Below, one piece after another: positions 11,011-21,540 of a DNA stretch of 64,000 nucleotides (positions within the stretch are counted from its first letter, which is position 1; each line of letters starts with the position of its first letter). The stretch covers positions 62,001-126,000 of the forward strand of contig JAACMV010000005.1 of the NCBI GenBank assembly GCA_010909725.1, given 5' to 3'. The stretch is from Picochlorum sp. 'celeri'. Its lineage: Eukaryota; Chlorophyta; Trebouxiophyceae. The translations under genes were made by a program, and so were the position numbers. The notes beneath the pieces are model-generated. The model saw only the letters and a program-made list of their open reading frames with translations, did not search any database and had not been told where the DNA came from.

Positions 11011-14000
11011 ATGGAGTCGCCCCTCGAATACATATTATATACAGGATATAAAAGAATCATGGGAATGAAATTGAATCAGGCGGGTCCGCATTCGGGCTCA
11101 GGAACTCTAGTGTTTCACGACAGCTCTTGGAATTGTACAGACGGACCCATAGAAGTTCTCCGAGATATCGACACCGCAACAGTCACAGTATCGGATACGT
11201 CAGATCAACACGTAATTTTGGGTCTTAGGAGTGAGCAAGAGGACTCGATATTTATGGCTCATCTTGGAATAGTCGCAAGTCGACGTTGGGTTTGTAGTGC
11301 AAAGAACAAGTTGTGGTGGATGACTCCATCTTGGGGAAGTGACATCTCATATCTTCCAATAGAAACGCAGGTATGGAATTTACTAGTGGATATATATCCC
11401 TTTTTCCATCTGACGTTGGATGAGGTTTTTGTTGGTATCTGTAGTTTCTTCTGTTTGAACTGGAGCAATCTGGATACTATGGAATGATATTGCCTTTAAT
11501 ATGTGACAGTTTGTTCACATGTACATTGCGGGGGGGAGCAAACAGCGGGTGCGTCTACTTGGTATGATATTAGTATAGTATTTTCCTAGTGCCTGCAGTG
11601 AGGGATGAATGGTGGGATTTCTTTACACGTTACACACAATGTTGGATCAAGATTGCCTCTGGAAGTTTTCCAAGGTCATATTTGCGATGAATCCTGGGAT
11701 GGAGTTGAATTTCTTAATGAATGTCTCGATCTCCTTGGGAAATTTTTTCGTAAAATCGTTTTCGACCAGCTCCATTTCTCCGTCTCTGAGAAGTTTGAAG
11801 ACTATTTTAGAGTCAGTGCTGTGGGGGCTAAGGGTGAAAATAGCTTTGCAATCTCGTTTATCTGGATCTGATACCATTTCTAATTGATAGCCGAATATCT
11901 TTGGAACTGACTCCCTAAGTAAAGTTATTTGGCGCATAAAAACTTGTTTCAGCCTCTCAGAAGCTTTCTGAACTTCTGAGAGTTTCTTCCTGAGCATGTT
12001 AATCTCTCCGTCCATTTGAGCAAGTTTCAGCTCACTCTGAGCAGGTATGCCGCTTTGAGAGCCACCCAAATTTTCCAGTCTACTTTTCAAGGTAGCATTC
12101 TCTGCTTCGATACGAGTAATTTGGGCTTCAAACCTCTCCACTTTTTGGTCGTGGTAAGGATTCCTCTTCATATGCAAAACCTTTGTGGTTTCATCATTGA
12201 AATATCCTGAGCCCAATTGCTCTTTCAGGGTCAAGACCTGCTGATTGAGAGAATCTATTTGGCTGGTGAATCGACTTTCATTGCTTAATTCAAGTTGTTT
12301 GATGTGCTTGCGTAATGTCAGGTTTTCCTTTTCCAGGACAGCGACATTCTTGTTCAGCAGATCTAATCTAGATGCTACATCCAGACTCTGAACAGCCTGC
12401 ACGGAAAGGCTTGCTCCTTAAACCGACCTATTTATTCACACAATGATATCCAATCTAGAAGAAGAAGGCAAAGGACGTACTTTTATTTCAGAGCATTGGG
12501 CTTGTTGCTGATATTCACAAAGGGAATTTTCTAGGCTTTGCATGTGGGAGAGAAGCTTTTGTGGTGTTATGTCTTTGGCAACATGGGAGAACAAGTTTTT
12601 CCACCTCATCAATTCGTCTTTAACATTGAGAAAAGAGGTGTGTGAATCGTCTTGCTCTTTTACTATCTTTTCAAGGCACCTCACTCTCAACTCTGTTGCT
12701 TCCAGTTTTTGGGATACGATTTCAAATGCTTTGAGCTTTCCCTCAAGCTCCTGGACTCGGGCGGCTTCAGCTTCAGCTTTGTGTAGCCTTTCAGCGAAGA
12801 TATTGGCTTCGAGTGTATCTCTGCTGACATCCTGTGGATTTTTGCTCCTGAAGCCATCACTTTCAAGTTGAACAACTTGCTCTCTGAGTGAATTGCGCTC
12901 TGCCTGCAAAGTCCCCAATATGTTTTGCAATCTCTCAATCTCTGCTGAGAGATTTGCATTTGCGGTGACCAAACTATGTTTTTCGTCCTGAATAACATTG
13001 ATATCCAATTTCAGCTTGGATAGCCGATCCTTGTAAAATACTTCAAGGGTGTGGGCTGCTTCCTGCTTTTCAGCAATCAGGGCTTTCAGGGAACTTGGAG
13101 ATACTTCGTCAGAATACTGAGCCTGATGCTTTGTGGGTATCTTGGTGGCCTTATATTTAAGCTCTTGTCTAGAGATAGTTGAGGCAGGCGAGGTTGATTT
13201 CTGTGCAACAATCTGTTCTTGCAGAGAGAGTATGTTGCGTTCAAGCACCTTTTGCAAAGACTTTGCATTATCGACCTCGAAGCGAAGTCTCGAATTTTCT
13301 CGGGTTAAACTTTCAAATGATGTTGGCATTTTTGCGCGTTTGCCTCTGTCTTCTGTGCTCTGAGGTTGAATCCAGCCATGCTCGAGTGGAACTGGACTTT
13401 CTGAAGATTCCAGTTCTCTTTCTATCTCTGTTCTCTCTGAATGCTTAGAAGCGCTTCCCAGCCGTCGCTTCTTGGGATTATCTTCCCATTGTTCACGAGA
13501 AATCTGAAGAGTTGAATATCTTTAGCTGATACCGTGCTGAGAAAGTTTGGATACTCTAGTGAAGACGCACCTGTTGCGGACAGTCGCCTGAAGTGACTAT
13601 CTGGAATTCGTCCTCTAGCGTTTTGGGGACAAGATCCATCAGAATATGATCCTAATTTCGGAATCGCAATGATCAAGATATATACCCTGCCTCGGAGTTC
13701 AAAAGCAAAAAATTCGAAAGGCCGAGGCAGTTTTCCAAGAAGAACGCGTTTACTGGGTATATGATAAGTAATTTAGACATAGAATGGTCCTTATAGGCTG
13801 TTTTTACTTTCATATACGTACGAGGTGGCATTTAGAGAGTTGCGAGATTTGTCCAGGCCTGGCCCCCTCAGGGAGAGAGAATCAACATGGAGGACATAGG
13901 TCTCCTGGAGAGGTCCAGGGGAGAGAAACATATATCCTTGTCTTGACATCCCATTCATCCCATCTGATTCTATAATCGAGTTCGAAAGAAAAAGTTTGTT

Positions 14001-16496
14001 CGTGTTCATATCATATTGATTACAGTCCTATGAATTGATGCAGGATGAACAAGGGCAAGAATAGCCTAGTGATCAAAACAGAGAGTGGAGACAAGGCATT
14101 GAGTGAAAATGCTTGGCCTGAAGCTGTATTGGTTGCAGTTGACACAGATCCGTATGATCTGGTGAGAAAATCTGTTGTGATTGCTGCAGAACGCAGCGGA
14201 GGTGGCAAGAGTCTTTCTCAAAAGATTGTACCAAGATCTCTGGATTATTTTGGATGGTGCAGCTGGGATGCGTTCTACTCTTCCGTATCTGCCCCAAATA
14301 TTTTTCAGGGTATTGAGAGTTTGCAGCGAGGACACACTCCACCAAGATTTGTCATAATCGACGATGGTTGGCAGCAAACAGATTTGGACTCATATCCTGA
14401 TGTGCCCACAGGATTTGTGGTAGATGACTTGAACAGTGAGATACAACACTTTTCAAATCGTCACAGGCACAACGAAGCATTCATTACTGCGGAGAGTAGA
14501 GCCCTTGGACCTGCAATGAGAAATATCACAGAGGGGAGCTCATCTGGAGCTGCTCTTCAGGAGCTAATTGAGGCTACTGGACAGAAGGGTGGCTTACAGT
14601 ACCACAACCTTGCTGTGGAGCATGAAAAGAAGAAGGTTGTATTTGAGAAAGTGCCAAGCACTTGGATAGCTTTTCTGCATAGGAAACTGAGTAATGTCTT
14701 GGATTCTGCTGCTGGATATCTGATGGGACTTCTGCAGGTTGTATTCGTGTCGCTGTACGAAATTTTTGTTGATCCAGCTGCAAATGGGAGTTGGTACGTA
14801 TTAAAGGTCACTAATAACTGCCAACCTCATATCAAGTGAAATGAATTTTTCTTTGTCATGCAGGGCATTTCAATTATTTTCGAAACTAGCCCATGGACCT
14901 CTGCGTGGTCCACTGTTGGACTTCATAGCTGATCAGACAAATTTTAGTAGGAGGCTCACGAATATTCAAGCTAATGCAAAATTCAAATTATCGCATGGAT
15001 CGGAGTTTTCAGATTCTCCTGACCTGAAATCAGTGATTCAGCATCTCAAAACAGCCCTTCATGTCGACTTTGTGATTTGTTGGCACGGTATATCGGCTTA
15101 TTGGAGTGGTATATCTCTTGAATCAGCTGACATGATTCGATATGCTCCGCACAATGTACATCCTGACCCCCAAAACAGCCTTTTGGATGTCGAGCCCAGC
15201 ATGAAATGGAATCCAACAGTGTTGATGGGTATGGGCGCACTCTATGATCCATTCCATTTATTCAATGACATGCACAAGTATCTCTGCAAATGTGGTGTTT
15301 CTGGAGTCAAGGTCGATTGCCAAGCTGGCATTGGGCTGGTAGGATCAGTTGCAGGTGGGGGAGCATCAGTTGCTCTGAGATACCACGATGCTCTTGAGGC
15401 AAGTACTTCAAAGCATTTTGAGGAAAATCTTGTCATCAATTGCATGTGCCATACGATTGAAAACATATATCATTGGAAAAAGACTGCAGTTGCAAGAGCA
15501 TCAGATGATTTTTACCCATCAGACAGAGCCTCCCACCTGGCCCACATTGTGGCCTGTGCATATAATGGCCTTTTCCTGTCCCCTCTTGTCGTACCTGATT
15601 TTGATATGTTTCAGTCTAATCACGAGGCGAGTGAGGCTCATGCTGTGGCAAGGGCGGTGAGTGGTGGCCCAGTGTATGTGTCAGATGCACCTGGCAAGCA
15701 TGACTTCTCAGTGCTAAAGAGACTGGTGCTTGTGAATGGGACAGTTTTGCGGACAAAACAGCCATGTAGGCCAACAGTCGACTGCTTGTTCAATAACGTA
15801 ACCTCAGATGGACGAAGTGCTCTGAAATTATGGAGCTTGAACTATTCATCGGCTCTCGTAGGGGTTTTTAATCTGCAGGGATCCTCATGGGATAGGGACA
15901 AAAGAAAGTTTCATACACACGCTAGCGGCCCCTGCAAAGTACAAGCTTCGATCAGACCATCTGACATACCCATGTTTAACAGCATGAGAGACACTCAGGA
16001 ATTTCTGATCACTTGCACAAGTGGCGATCGATGTATGTGGAATGTAGTGTCACCTGGAGATGCGACTGAGATCAGCCTTACAACAGGACAAGCTGCTGCA
16101 GTAGCCATCGTCCCGATTCATAAATTCAAAGTTCAATTCTGTCCAGTTGGCCTGGAAGGCATGATTAACGGTGGTGGGTCAACATTACTGATGCACATTT
16201 TCGATAAGGAATGGATCATGATTGATTTCATGTCACCCAAGACTGGGATCAATACTACTGGTTCAGCACAGGAGAGCATTATCTGGGAAGAGGTATGTGA
16301 GATTCGGCTTGATATTAGGGGCTGTGGAGTTTTTTTGGTATATTGTGATGCCTTGCCTGTCAAGTGTACCATTGATGGGATTGAGGCCGAATGGCACTGG
16401 TCAGAAGACCTTGGCAAACTTGCAATACGAATACCTGAGCCAGACGGGGATCCAAAGAAAAGCTCTTTGCAGCACGAAATCTTCTTAGCATTCTGA
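11011..16496 (+). CDS. Raffinose synthase / seed imbibition-type GH36 glycosidase
   Basis: Four exons: 11011-11370, 11445-11548, 14044-14793 and 14864-16496 (948 residues). Introns are 74, 2495 and 70 bp; all are GT-AG and keep phase. Blocks match plant RFS/SIP (alkaline alpha-galactosidase-like) proteins: KLWWMTPSWG, IETQFLLFELEQ across intron 1, FGWCSWDAFYSSVSAPNI, RFVIIDDGWQ, FVICWHGISAYWSG, SGVKVDCQ (predicted nucleophile Asp) and ARASDDFYPSD (predicted acid/base Asp). No signal peptide is seen, so cytosolic. Raffinose synthase and alpha-galactosidase activities cannot be separated by sequence. About 140 extra residues, partly hydrophobic, sit between DDGWQ and the conserved FSRRLTNIQANAKF. 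Intron 2 contains all of MAD1 on the opposite strand. Confidence 0.87.
11647..13639 (-). CDS. MAD1: Spindle assembly checkpoint protein MAD1
   Basis: Exons 13571-13639, 12481-13503 and 11647-12396 encode 613 residues; introns of 67 and 84 bp, donors GTGCGT and GTACGT. The bulk is heptad-like coiled coil. The C-terminal RWD-like domain is diagnostic: SERLKQVFMRQI keeps the RLK motif that binds BUB1 in other eukaryotes, followed by FGYQLEMVSDPDK, DSKIVFKLLRDGEMEL and FIKKFNSIPGFIANMTLE. MAD1 recruits and templates MAD2 at unattached kinetochores and lies at nuclear pores in interphase. An early basic NPKKRRL stretch fits nuclear import. The gene lies wholly in intron 2 of the raffinose synthase-like gene, antisense. 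It is shorter than the roughly 720 residues of plant and animal MAD1. Confidence 0.88.
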
Positions 16497-16603
16497 CGGG
16501 CCATTCCTGCTAAGTAACTTTGCGTTGCCTGGTGAACGTTTCGTAATTTTAATCCATTGACGGGATATATACACATGTATGTTATTCACTGGGCGCTCAG
16601 AAA

Positions 16604-17283
16604 ATGGAAACAAAACTCTCATTCGACAGCAGACAGAAAACACTGCTTTTGTCGGGCAAGACACATTTTCTGCATTCGAGCAATATTGAGCTGAAATTAA
16701 ACCATATACTTAACACAAAATCGGCCAATATTGAGGTATTTGGGTCTTTATCCAAGGTATGCTTGCGAAGAGCCTGTTGACCCTCACTGGTGAGGAAGCG
16801 TATATCTAGTTTCGCCCACTCAGTCAATTTGGATTACATTCGCAGCATATTGGTATTGGAGATATTTCCACGGTGCGAAAGGGCTTTGATAGCAGGCTGA
16901 GATTGTCCGCTGGCGTTGACTTTGCTTCCTCGACAGCAGACACTGCTCTCGTTCTGAAGGCGAAAAAACAATATAGAATCGCCGAGAAGAGGAGGGTCAG
17001 TCGTGGCAAAGATTTTCTGGACAGTGCTACCGATATTCGTTTGAAAGCTAGGTATGATTACAATTTTCAGGCTGATTCCTGGTCAGGGAACGCAGTTGCA
17101 GAATTGTCACATGCATCATTTAAAGTCAATGATAACATGGATCTTAGAGTGTCTCTTGGAATGAAAGGTTCGATAAACCAAGGACGGGTAAGCCAGATGC
17201 AGCCAGTCCTGAGAATAGAGGAGAACTGTTGGAGTTTTACAACAGATTGCAAGGGAATATGGCGTGTTGATTACCTCCTATGA
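16604..17283 (+). CDS. OEP21: Chloroplast outer envelope pore protein OEP21
   Basis: Two exons (16604-16756, 16810-17283) with a 53-bp intron give 208 residues. OEP21 is an anion-selective beta-barrel of the plastid outer membrane that passes phosphorylated sugars and is gated by ATP. The start METKLSFDSRQKTLLLSG resembles the first strand of land-plant OEP21, and the end PVLRIEENCWSFTTDCKG followed by W-R-V-D-Y matches its signature C-terminus. Between are alternating polar/hydrophobic strands without long hydrophobic helices. It is about 30 residues longer than land-plant forms. The ATG is 107 bp from the stop of the upstream raffinose synthase-like gene, both on the plus strand. It shows that the organism has a plastid. 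Confidence 0.85.
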
Positions 17284-17616
17284 ATATGGCAATAACTCAC
17301 TCCTTAGATACCACAGTCCACATGTTCCTTTCAAAAGATGGGACTGGAAGGTCCTGATGACGCTGCCCTGTGCACAACTTTGTGGAAACTGGATGTCTGG
17401 TCATGCCTGACCAATCGCCTCTCTTCCTGGTATAATGCCTTATGTGTTGCGATCGTGTCTTCGTTGAGGTTTCTGTACATCTCCAGTCGTGCTTTGTTTC
17501 GTTATCGTAGCACTGTGCGCGTTCTGTGTGTGAGCTTTCTGATGGGCTTTTCCCGGTGGCATGTGGTTTGGAAGCATTCTTGCTGGTCAAGAATCCTGTG
17601 TAATGTTGATTAACCG
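17284..17616. other. Intergenic stretch without supported gene
   Basis: Open frames on both strands exist (about 17297-17613), but they show no family motif or compositional bias of coding sequence. It follows OEP21 and precedes the Fanzor-like fragment; it may be decayed element sequence. Confidence 0.4.
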
Positions 17617-18141
17617 TTACAAGTAAAATTTACGTTGAAGGCAAATCAGTGCACGAATACACTGTGATGGCACGACATATTTGTTTCTTTGTTTCTTCTC
17701 AGTTCTTGAGAATGTTCTAGGACGATCCTCATACAGTGTTTTCCAGAGTAGCAAATTGAACATGTTGATTGCAGCATTCCTGTCCCTGTTCCAGGTTGTT
17801 CTGACACATGGGTTGTTTCTGCAACACTTCAATCTGAAAACACATCCCGGCTTCATCCCTTCCATGCAGCACGAGCAATGCATTGGTGAAAAAAATGCTT
17901 CCTTCAAACCTCCACCTGATTCAGCATCTGTGCCATTCTCCCACTGATTGTTCATGAATCGATAAGACTCCATTATAGTTTTAGTGTTAGTTGTCTTTGT
18001 GGTTGGACGTCTATCCAGATTTGGTACGAATTTTTTTACGACATACGTGTCAACTCCATTGAAACTCCAACATTCAAGAAAAAAGTCAGCCATGTCGATG
18101 TCGAGAGATGTTCGTTTCACCATATATTTTGAGCAGAACAC
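17617..18141 (-). mobile_element. Fanzor (eukaryotic TnpB-like) C-terminal fragment
   Basis: A 174-codon open frame, no ATG at its 5' end, preceded by an in-frame stop, so probably a remnant or a final exon. The diagnostic part is a cysteine-rich zinc-ribbon-like stretch (MHCSCCMEGM, then LKCCRNNPC) leading to TWNRDRNAAINMFNLLL, which matches the RuvC-III end (RD.NAA.N) of TnpB/IS605-OrfB and Fanzor proteins. The trailing EDRPRTFSR is like the RP-F-R tail of Fanzor1-type proteins. RuvC-I and RuvC-II motifs are not visible upstream within 600 bp in any frame I read. Fanzors are RNA-guided nucleases carried by eukaryotic transposons. No terminal repeats or guide-RNA end can be assigned by eye. 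Confidence 0.6.
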
Positions 18142-18745
18142 ATGTGTTGAATTTGCATAAGAGCCACGTGTACCATGCTACATGTCTACAGTCACATCCA
18201 CCTGCCCCTATCTACAGTTCAAATGTATGTCATAGTTAGTGTCTGTCGTGGCAGAATCAGAGTATGAGATGCCGTGGACAGTCTCCACCACGGGGCAAAC
18301 TCGGGTGCAACACGGGAGTCTTTGACGTGACGACAGATGACGTTGCCATTGCTTCCAATGATATATTTGTGATATACACATATGATAAATACCATTTCAG
18401 GTACGAACGGTGTGTATTTTTAGTTGTGGCGAGTTCACTCCCTCACGGACGTTCAAACCTCACGTGCACGTGTGTTTTCTCTAATTCTACATAAACCTGT
18501 CATAATAACACAATATATAATATTTAAACTGTGTATGAAATTATTTCATATAATTTAGGATGCTTAAAACCGACAACGACGTGTTCTACACGTTTGCCTC
18601 ATCAGATGACAACTTTGCATGAACGCATGCATGGTCACCACATCATGATGTGGAAGTTTTTTTACAGTTCCCGTGATTTACGTTAAATGTGTGTGCCATA
18701 TCACCTATTAAATACATCTGCTTCACCTCAAGATGTGTTTTTGCG
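18142..18745. other. Intergenic, palindrome-containing
   Basis: No supported gene. It holds a CCGTGG/CCACGG inverted pair near 18273-18294 and a perfect 16-bp palindrome at 18638-18653 whose 14-bp core recurs at 26379-26392. It is AT-rich near 18480-18560. It may include 5' remains of the Fanzor-like element or the 3' end of MICU1 transcripts. Confidence 0.4.
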
Positions 18746-20221
18746 TTAAATCTGTGTGAATAGTTGACCGACATGGGCGGTGTGTCTCAAGCAGTTCAAG
18801 CAGCACGCTAAAAAGCTTTCTTGCGCAGGGATGTCAGTATTGCTCACCCCAACTGTGCGATTTTGAAAGTGAGATTTGAGGACACCATACATGTCATCAA
18901 TGTGGAAAGTACCATTGCTGTCACTGAATAAATGAAACAAAATGTCCAGCGAGCTTTGGGAGATTTGGCCTGTATCCTTCTTTATTTGACACACGAGTTT
19001 TCCGAACACTCCTCTATCTATAGGCCCAAATATTTTGACGTAAAATAGTGCTGCAGATGCCAGATCTTTAATATTGGAGATTACTTTCGAGACTGTTTTG
19101 TAGTCTTCAAAGTCAAAAGCAACATTTTTCAGTTTTTCTGGCAAGCCGTCTACTTTGTCTAAATATTGGTCTATTACTTGGATATCTGCACAGCTTACTA
19201 AGCTGATTGCAAGATTTTCACCACTTATATTTTCTGCACCTTGACTATAATAATGGAATTCTAAACTTAAAAGATCATCGCGGAGCCTCTGGCAGAAATC
19301 TTCCAAATCTTCAATTGTGATTCCCTTTGTATTTATCTTGTCACTTTTATGATGATCTTTGATGAGTCCCTTAACCAGGCTACTGTTACGGAGTGCTGAT
19401 TCCAGGAGTCCTCGATGTGAACCCTGTAACTCTGTATGATCAAGCGATGAGCGCCTTTGTACTGCGAGAAATAACTTGAGTAATTCCTCAACATCGATGA
19501 CTCCATTCCCGTCAGTATCGACCAAACGAAACAAAATGTGAATGTCATGGATAGGAAAAGATATAAGAGCATCGATCAGAAGCCATTCGTGTAGCGAGAT
19601 TCCGTCTTGTCCATCTAATTTCATCATTTCTCCTAGAGCAGAAGATGAACTCCTCACAGGATCAAAAACATGTCCATTGCCATTAATTCCGCCCATACCC
19701 TCCCCTGGAAGACTTCCTGAGCGTATTATTTTGCTTCCAGAGGGAGGATAGACCGGACAAAAGCTCCGCATCACGTCTTCTTGACTCATAAGAGGCTCGC
19801 CTTTCTCTCCTCTAGTATTTGCAAAGTACTCGAATATCTTTTCTGCTGAACTGTTCTCGCGTAAACGGCGTTCATACTTGAAAAATTGCCTCTGTCTTGT
19901 TCTCTTTGGCAGAATGTAGAAGGTATCCGCCCCAACCTTGGACCCTTCATCGCAGGAGATAACTGTCTTGACCTGACCAAGTGCCAAGCAGGTAGCAACA
20001 AGCCCCCCGATCCAAGCTCTCCACACGGCCTTTAGTCTCCACTTTTCGTTTATATCCCAATCATTGATATAATAATGACGATCAATGCGAGATTCAGCCA
20101 CGTCAGGCCCTGATCGTAGCGTCCTTGAGGGATACAAGGACTTGGCACCAGACAACCGAAACCCTGGACCTCCTCCCGCGGATCTGATTCTTTTTGCCAA
20201 TGTCAACCAAACGACGCTCAT
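18746..20221 (-). CDS. MICU1: Mitochondrial calcium uptake protein (MICU)
   Basis: Intronless, 491 residues. MICU gates the mitochondrial calcium uniporter from the intermembrane space. The N-terminus (MSVVWLTLAKRIRSAGGG onwards) is arginine-rich and free of acidic residues for about 38 positions, fitting a mitochondrial presequence; a hydrophobic segment WIGGLVATCLALG follows near residue 70. FFKYERRLRENSSAEKIFEY and LMSQEDVMRSFCPVYPPS match the plant MICU N-domain. EF-hand 1 is canonical (DTDGNGVIDVEE, near residue 238). EF-hand 2 (DSNGTFHIDDMY, near residue 440) lacks the usual acidic residue at position 12, so it may bind calcium weakly. Confidence 0.87.
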   Translation of the reverse strand: MSVVWLTLAKRIRSAGGGPGFRLSGAKSLYPSRTLRSGPDVAESRIDRHYYINDWDINEKWRLKAVWRAWIGGLVATCLALGQVKTVISCDEGSKVGADTFYILPKRTRQRQFFKYERRLRENSSAEKIFEYFANTRGEKGEPLMSQEDVMRSFCPVYPPSGSKIIRSGSLPGEGMGGINGNGHVFDPVRSSSSALGEMMKLDGQDGISLHEWLLIDALISFPIHDIHILFRLVDTDGNGVIDVEELLKLFLAVQRRSSLDHTELQGSHRGLLESALRNSSLVKGLIKDHHKSDKINTKGITIEDLEDFCQRLRDDLLSLEFHYYSQGAENISGENLAISLVSCADIQVIDQYLDKVDGLPEKLKNVAFDFEDYKTVSKVISNIKDLASAALFYVKIFGPIDRGVFGKLVCQIKKDTGQISQSSLDILFHLFSDSNGTFHIDDMYGVLKSHFQNRTVGVSNTDIPAQESFLACCLNCLRHTAHVGQLFTQI

Positions 20222-20571
20222 ATTCCAATTTAACTTTGGTTTGCCAGATGAGTATGTGACTTTGGAGGTTTAGCATGTTTCCATCTCCATGGTGCTTGAG
20301 ATGCCGACGTTTGACAGGTCACAGGCCTAGGCCTGGAGCCACAGGCCGGCCATGATCAAGTTTCACGTGGACGTGCATCAAACCATCACAGCAGGCGTTT
20401 GATGGGCCATGGGGATGCCATGCGGATTCCTCTCCAGGGTTCAACATAACACTCCGGAAGCTCTTGGTGGGATTGAAAAAGTTTTCAAGACGCCAAGATA
20501 TACTTTACAGTGCTGCTAAATCAGTAGAAAACCTGACATATTTTGCTTCCAGTGAAAAGTCAACGGTGACC

Positions 20572-21187
20572 ATGGCTTCTTATGTTGGTAACTCTTTTGG
20601 AGATCAAGATGTGGACAAATTGGTATGTATTTTAGTGTATAATCATTGATTTGAATATTTTTTGCAAATGAAATAAGCACGAGAGGAAAGGAGGGGGGAG
20701 AGTCTTCTAGTCGAATGGGCCTAACGTTGACGTAGCGGTATCTTTTCCTTTTTCTCGTTTCCTGCCCTCATTCGGTACTCTTTGAACATATTGCAGAAAG
20801 AATTCGAAAAACGTGTGGATCCAAACGATAAAACAGCCCAAACGTTGTTGGACGAGATGAGGCAGCATATCAAAAAGGTATCTTAAAGAGGTCTTTGTCC
20901 ATTCAGTGTCGCTGCTGCACGGCAAATACTAACATTGTGCGCATTTTCGATTGCAGTTGGAAGATATGAGGAAGAATGAGGATCCTAGACTATCCTTTTC
21001 GACTCCGGAGTTCAAGGAGGCCCAACGGACATTTACTGATGCTTTCAAGAAGAATTTTGGCAAGCCAGTTGAATGGGCACTGGTCAAGGACTATGCTTGG
21101 TCGACACCACAGCTGAGAAAATTGGATCATCCTGTGGATGTTAATGGAAACCCGTGGCCACTTGACTCTCAAGGCAACCCGAAGTAA
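20572..21187 (+). CDS. Small hypothetical protein, three exons
   Basis: Exons 20572-20622, 20797-20877 and 20957-21187 (120 residues), all phase 0, donors GTATGT and GTATCT, acceptors TTGCAG. The gene call rests on these joined frames: a charged helical middle (DKTAQTLLDEMRQHIKKLED) followed by FSTPEFKEAQRTFTDAFKKN and WSTPQLRKLDHPVDVNG. No transmembrane segment, no targeting peptide and no family that I recognise. The conserved-looking C-terminal WSTPQLRKL/PWPLDSQGNP region might be an organelle complex subunit, but that is only a guess. Intergenic DNA of about 350 bp surrounds it on each side. Confidence 0.6.
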
Positions 21188-21540
21188 TCTAGAGTGCAAG
21201 TGAACACTGCGCTGTGGTCTGATATGCAATTTGTGTGCTCTTCTCATCCTGTAACTGGAGAGTTATACATAAATACATGTACATGCCTTTGATGGCACCA
21301 ATCCGATCAACAAGCACACTATCCAGATCGAGATGTTTCCTCGATTCCAATTACCCAAGTACTAGTACTTGAGCACCAGTGCGTGTCACTCGAGTGGCAT
21401 GGCACACTGCCATTCTGATGCTGTTCAATAATACGGACACATTTGTCTTGGCCACGACCATGTGTGCACATATTTGATTAGTGTAGTATTTTTACCTCGT
21501 CTTGCGAATAGAGAGGTACTCGAGTTTGGCTGTGAGAGAA
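21188..21540. other. Intergenic region
   Basis: No coding sequence supported. Contains CTCGAG/ACTAGT-like short palindromes and CACTCGAGTGGC near 21389. Probably the 3' end of the small hypothetical gene and promoter of the SixA-type gene. Confidence 0.4.

Noticed and set aside
17297..17613. Overlapping open frames on both strands beside the Fanzor-like fragment
   Set aside because: No recognisable domain; downstream of the RuvC-III end, so not the missing nuclease part.
18264..18494. 76-codon plus-strand open frame
   Set aside because: No homology or splice context; looked at as a possible other half of the Fanzor-like element, but no RuvC motif is present.
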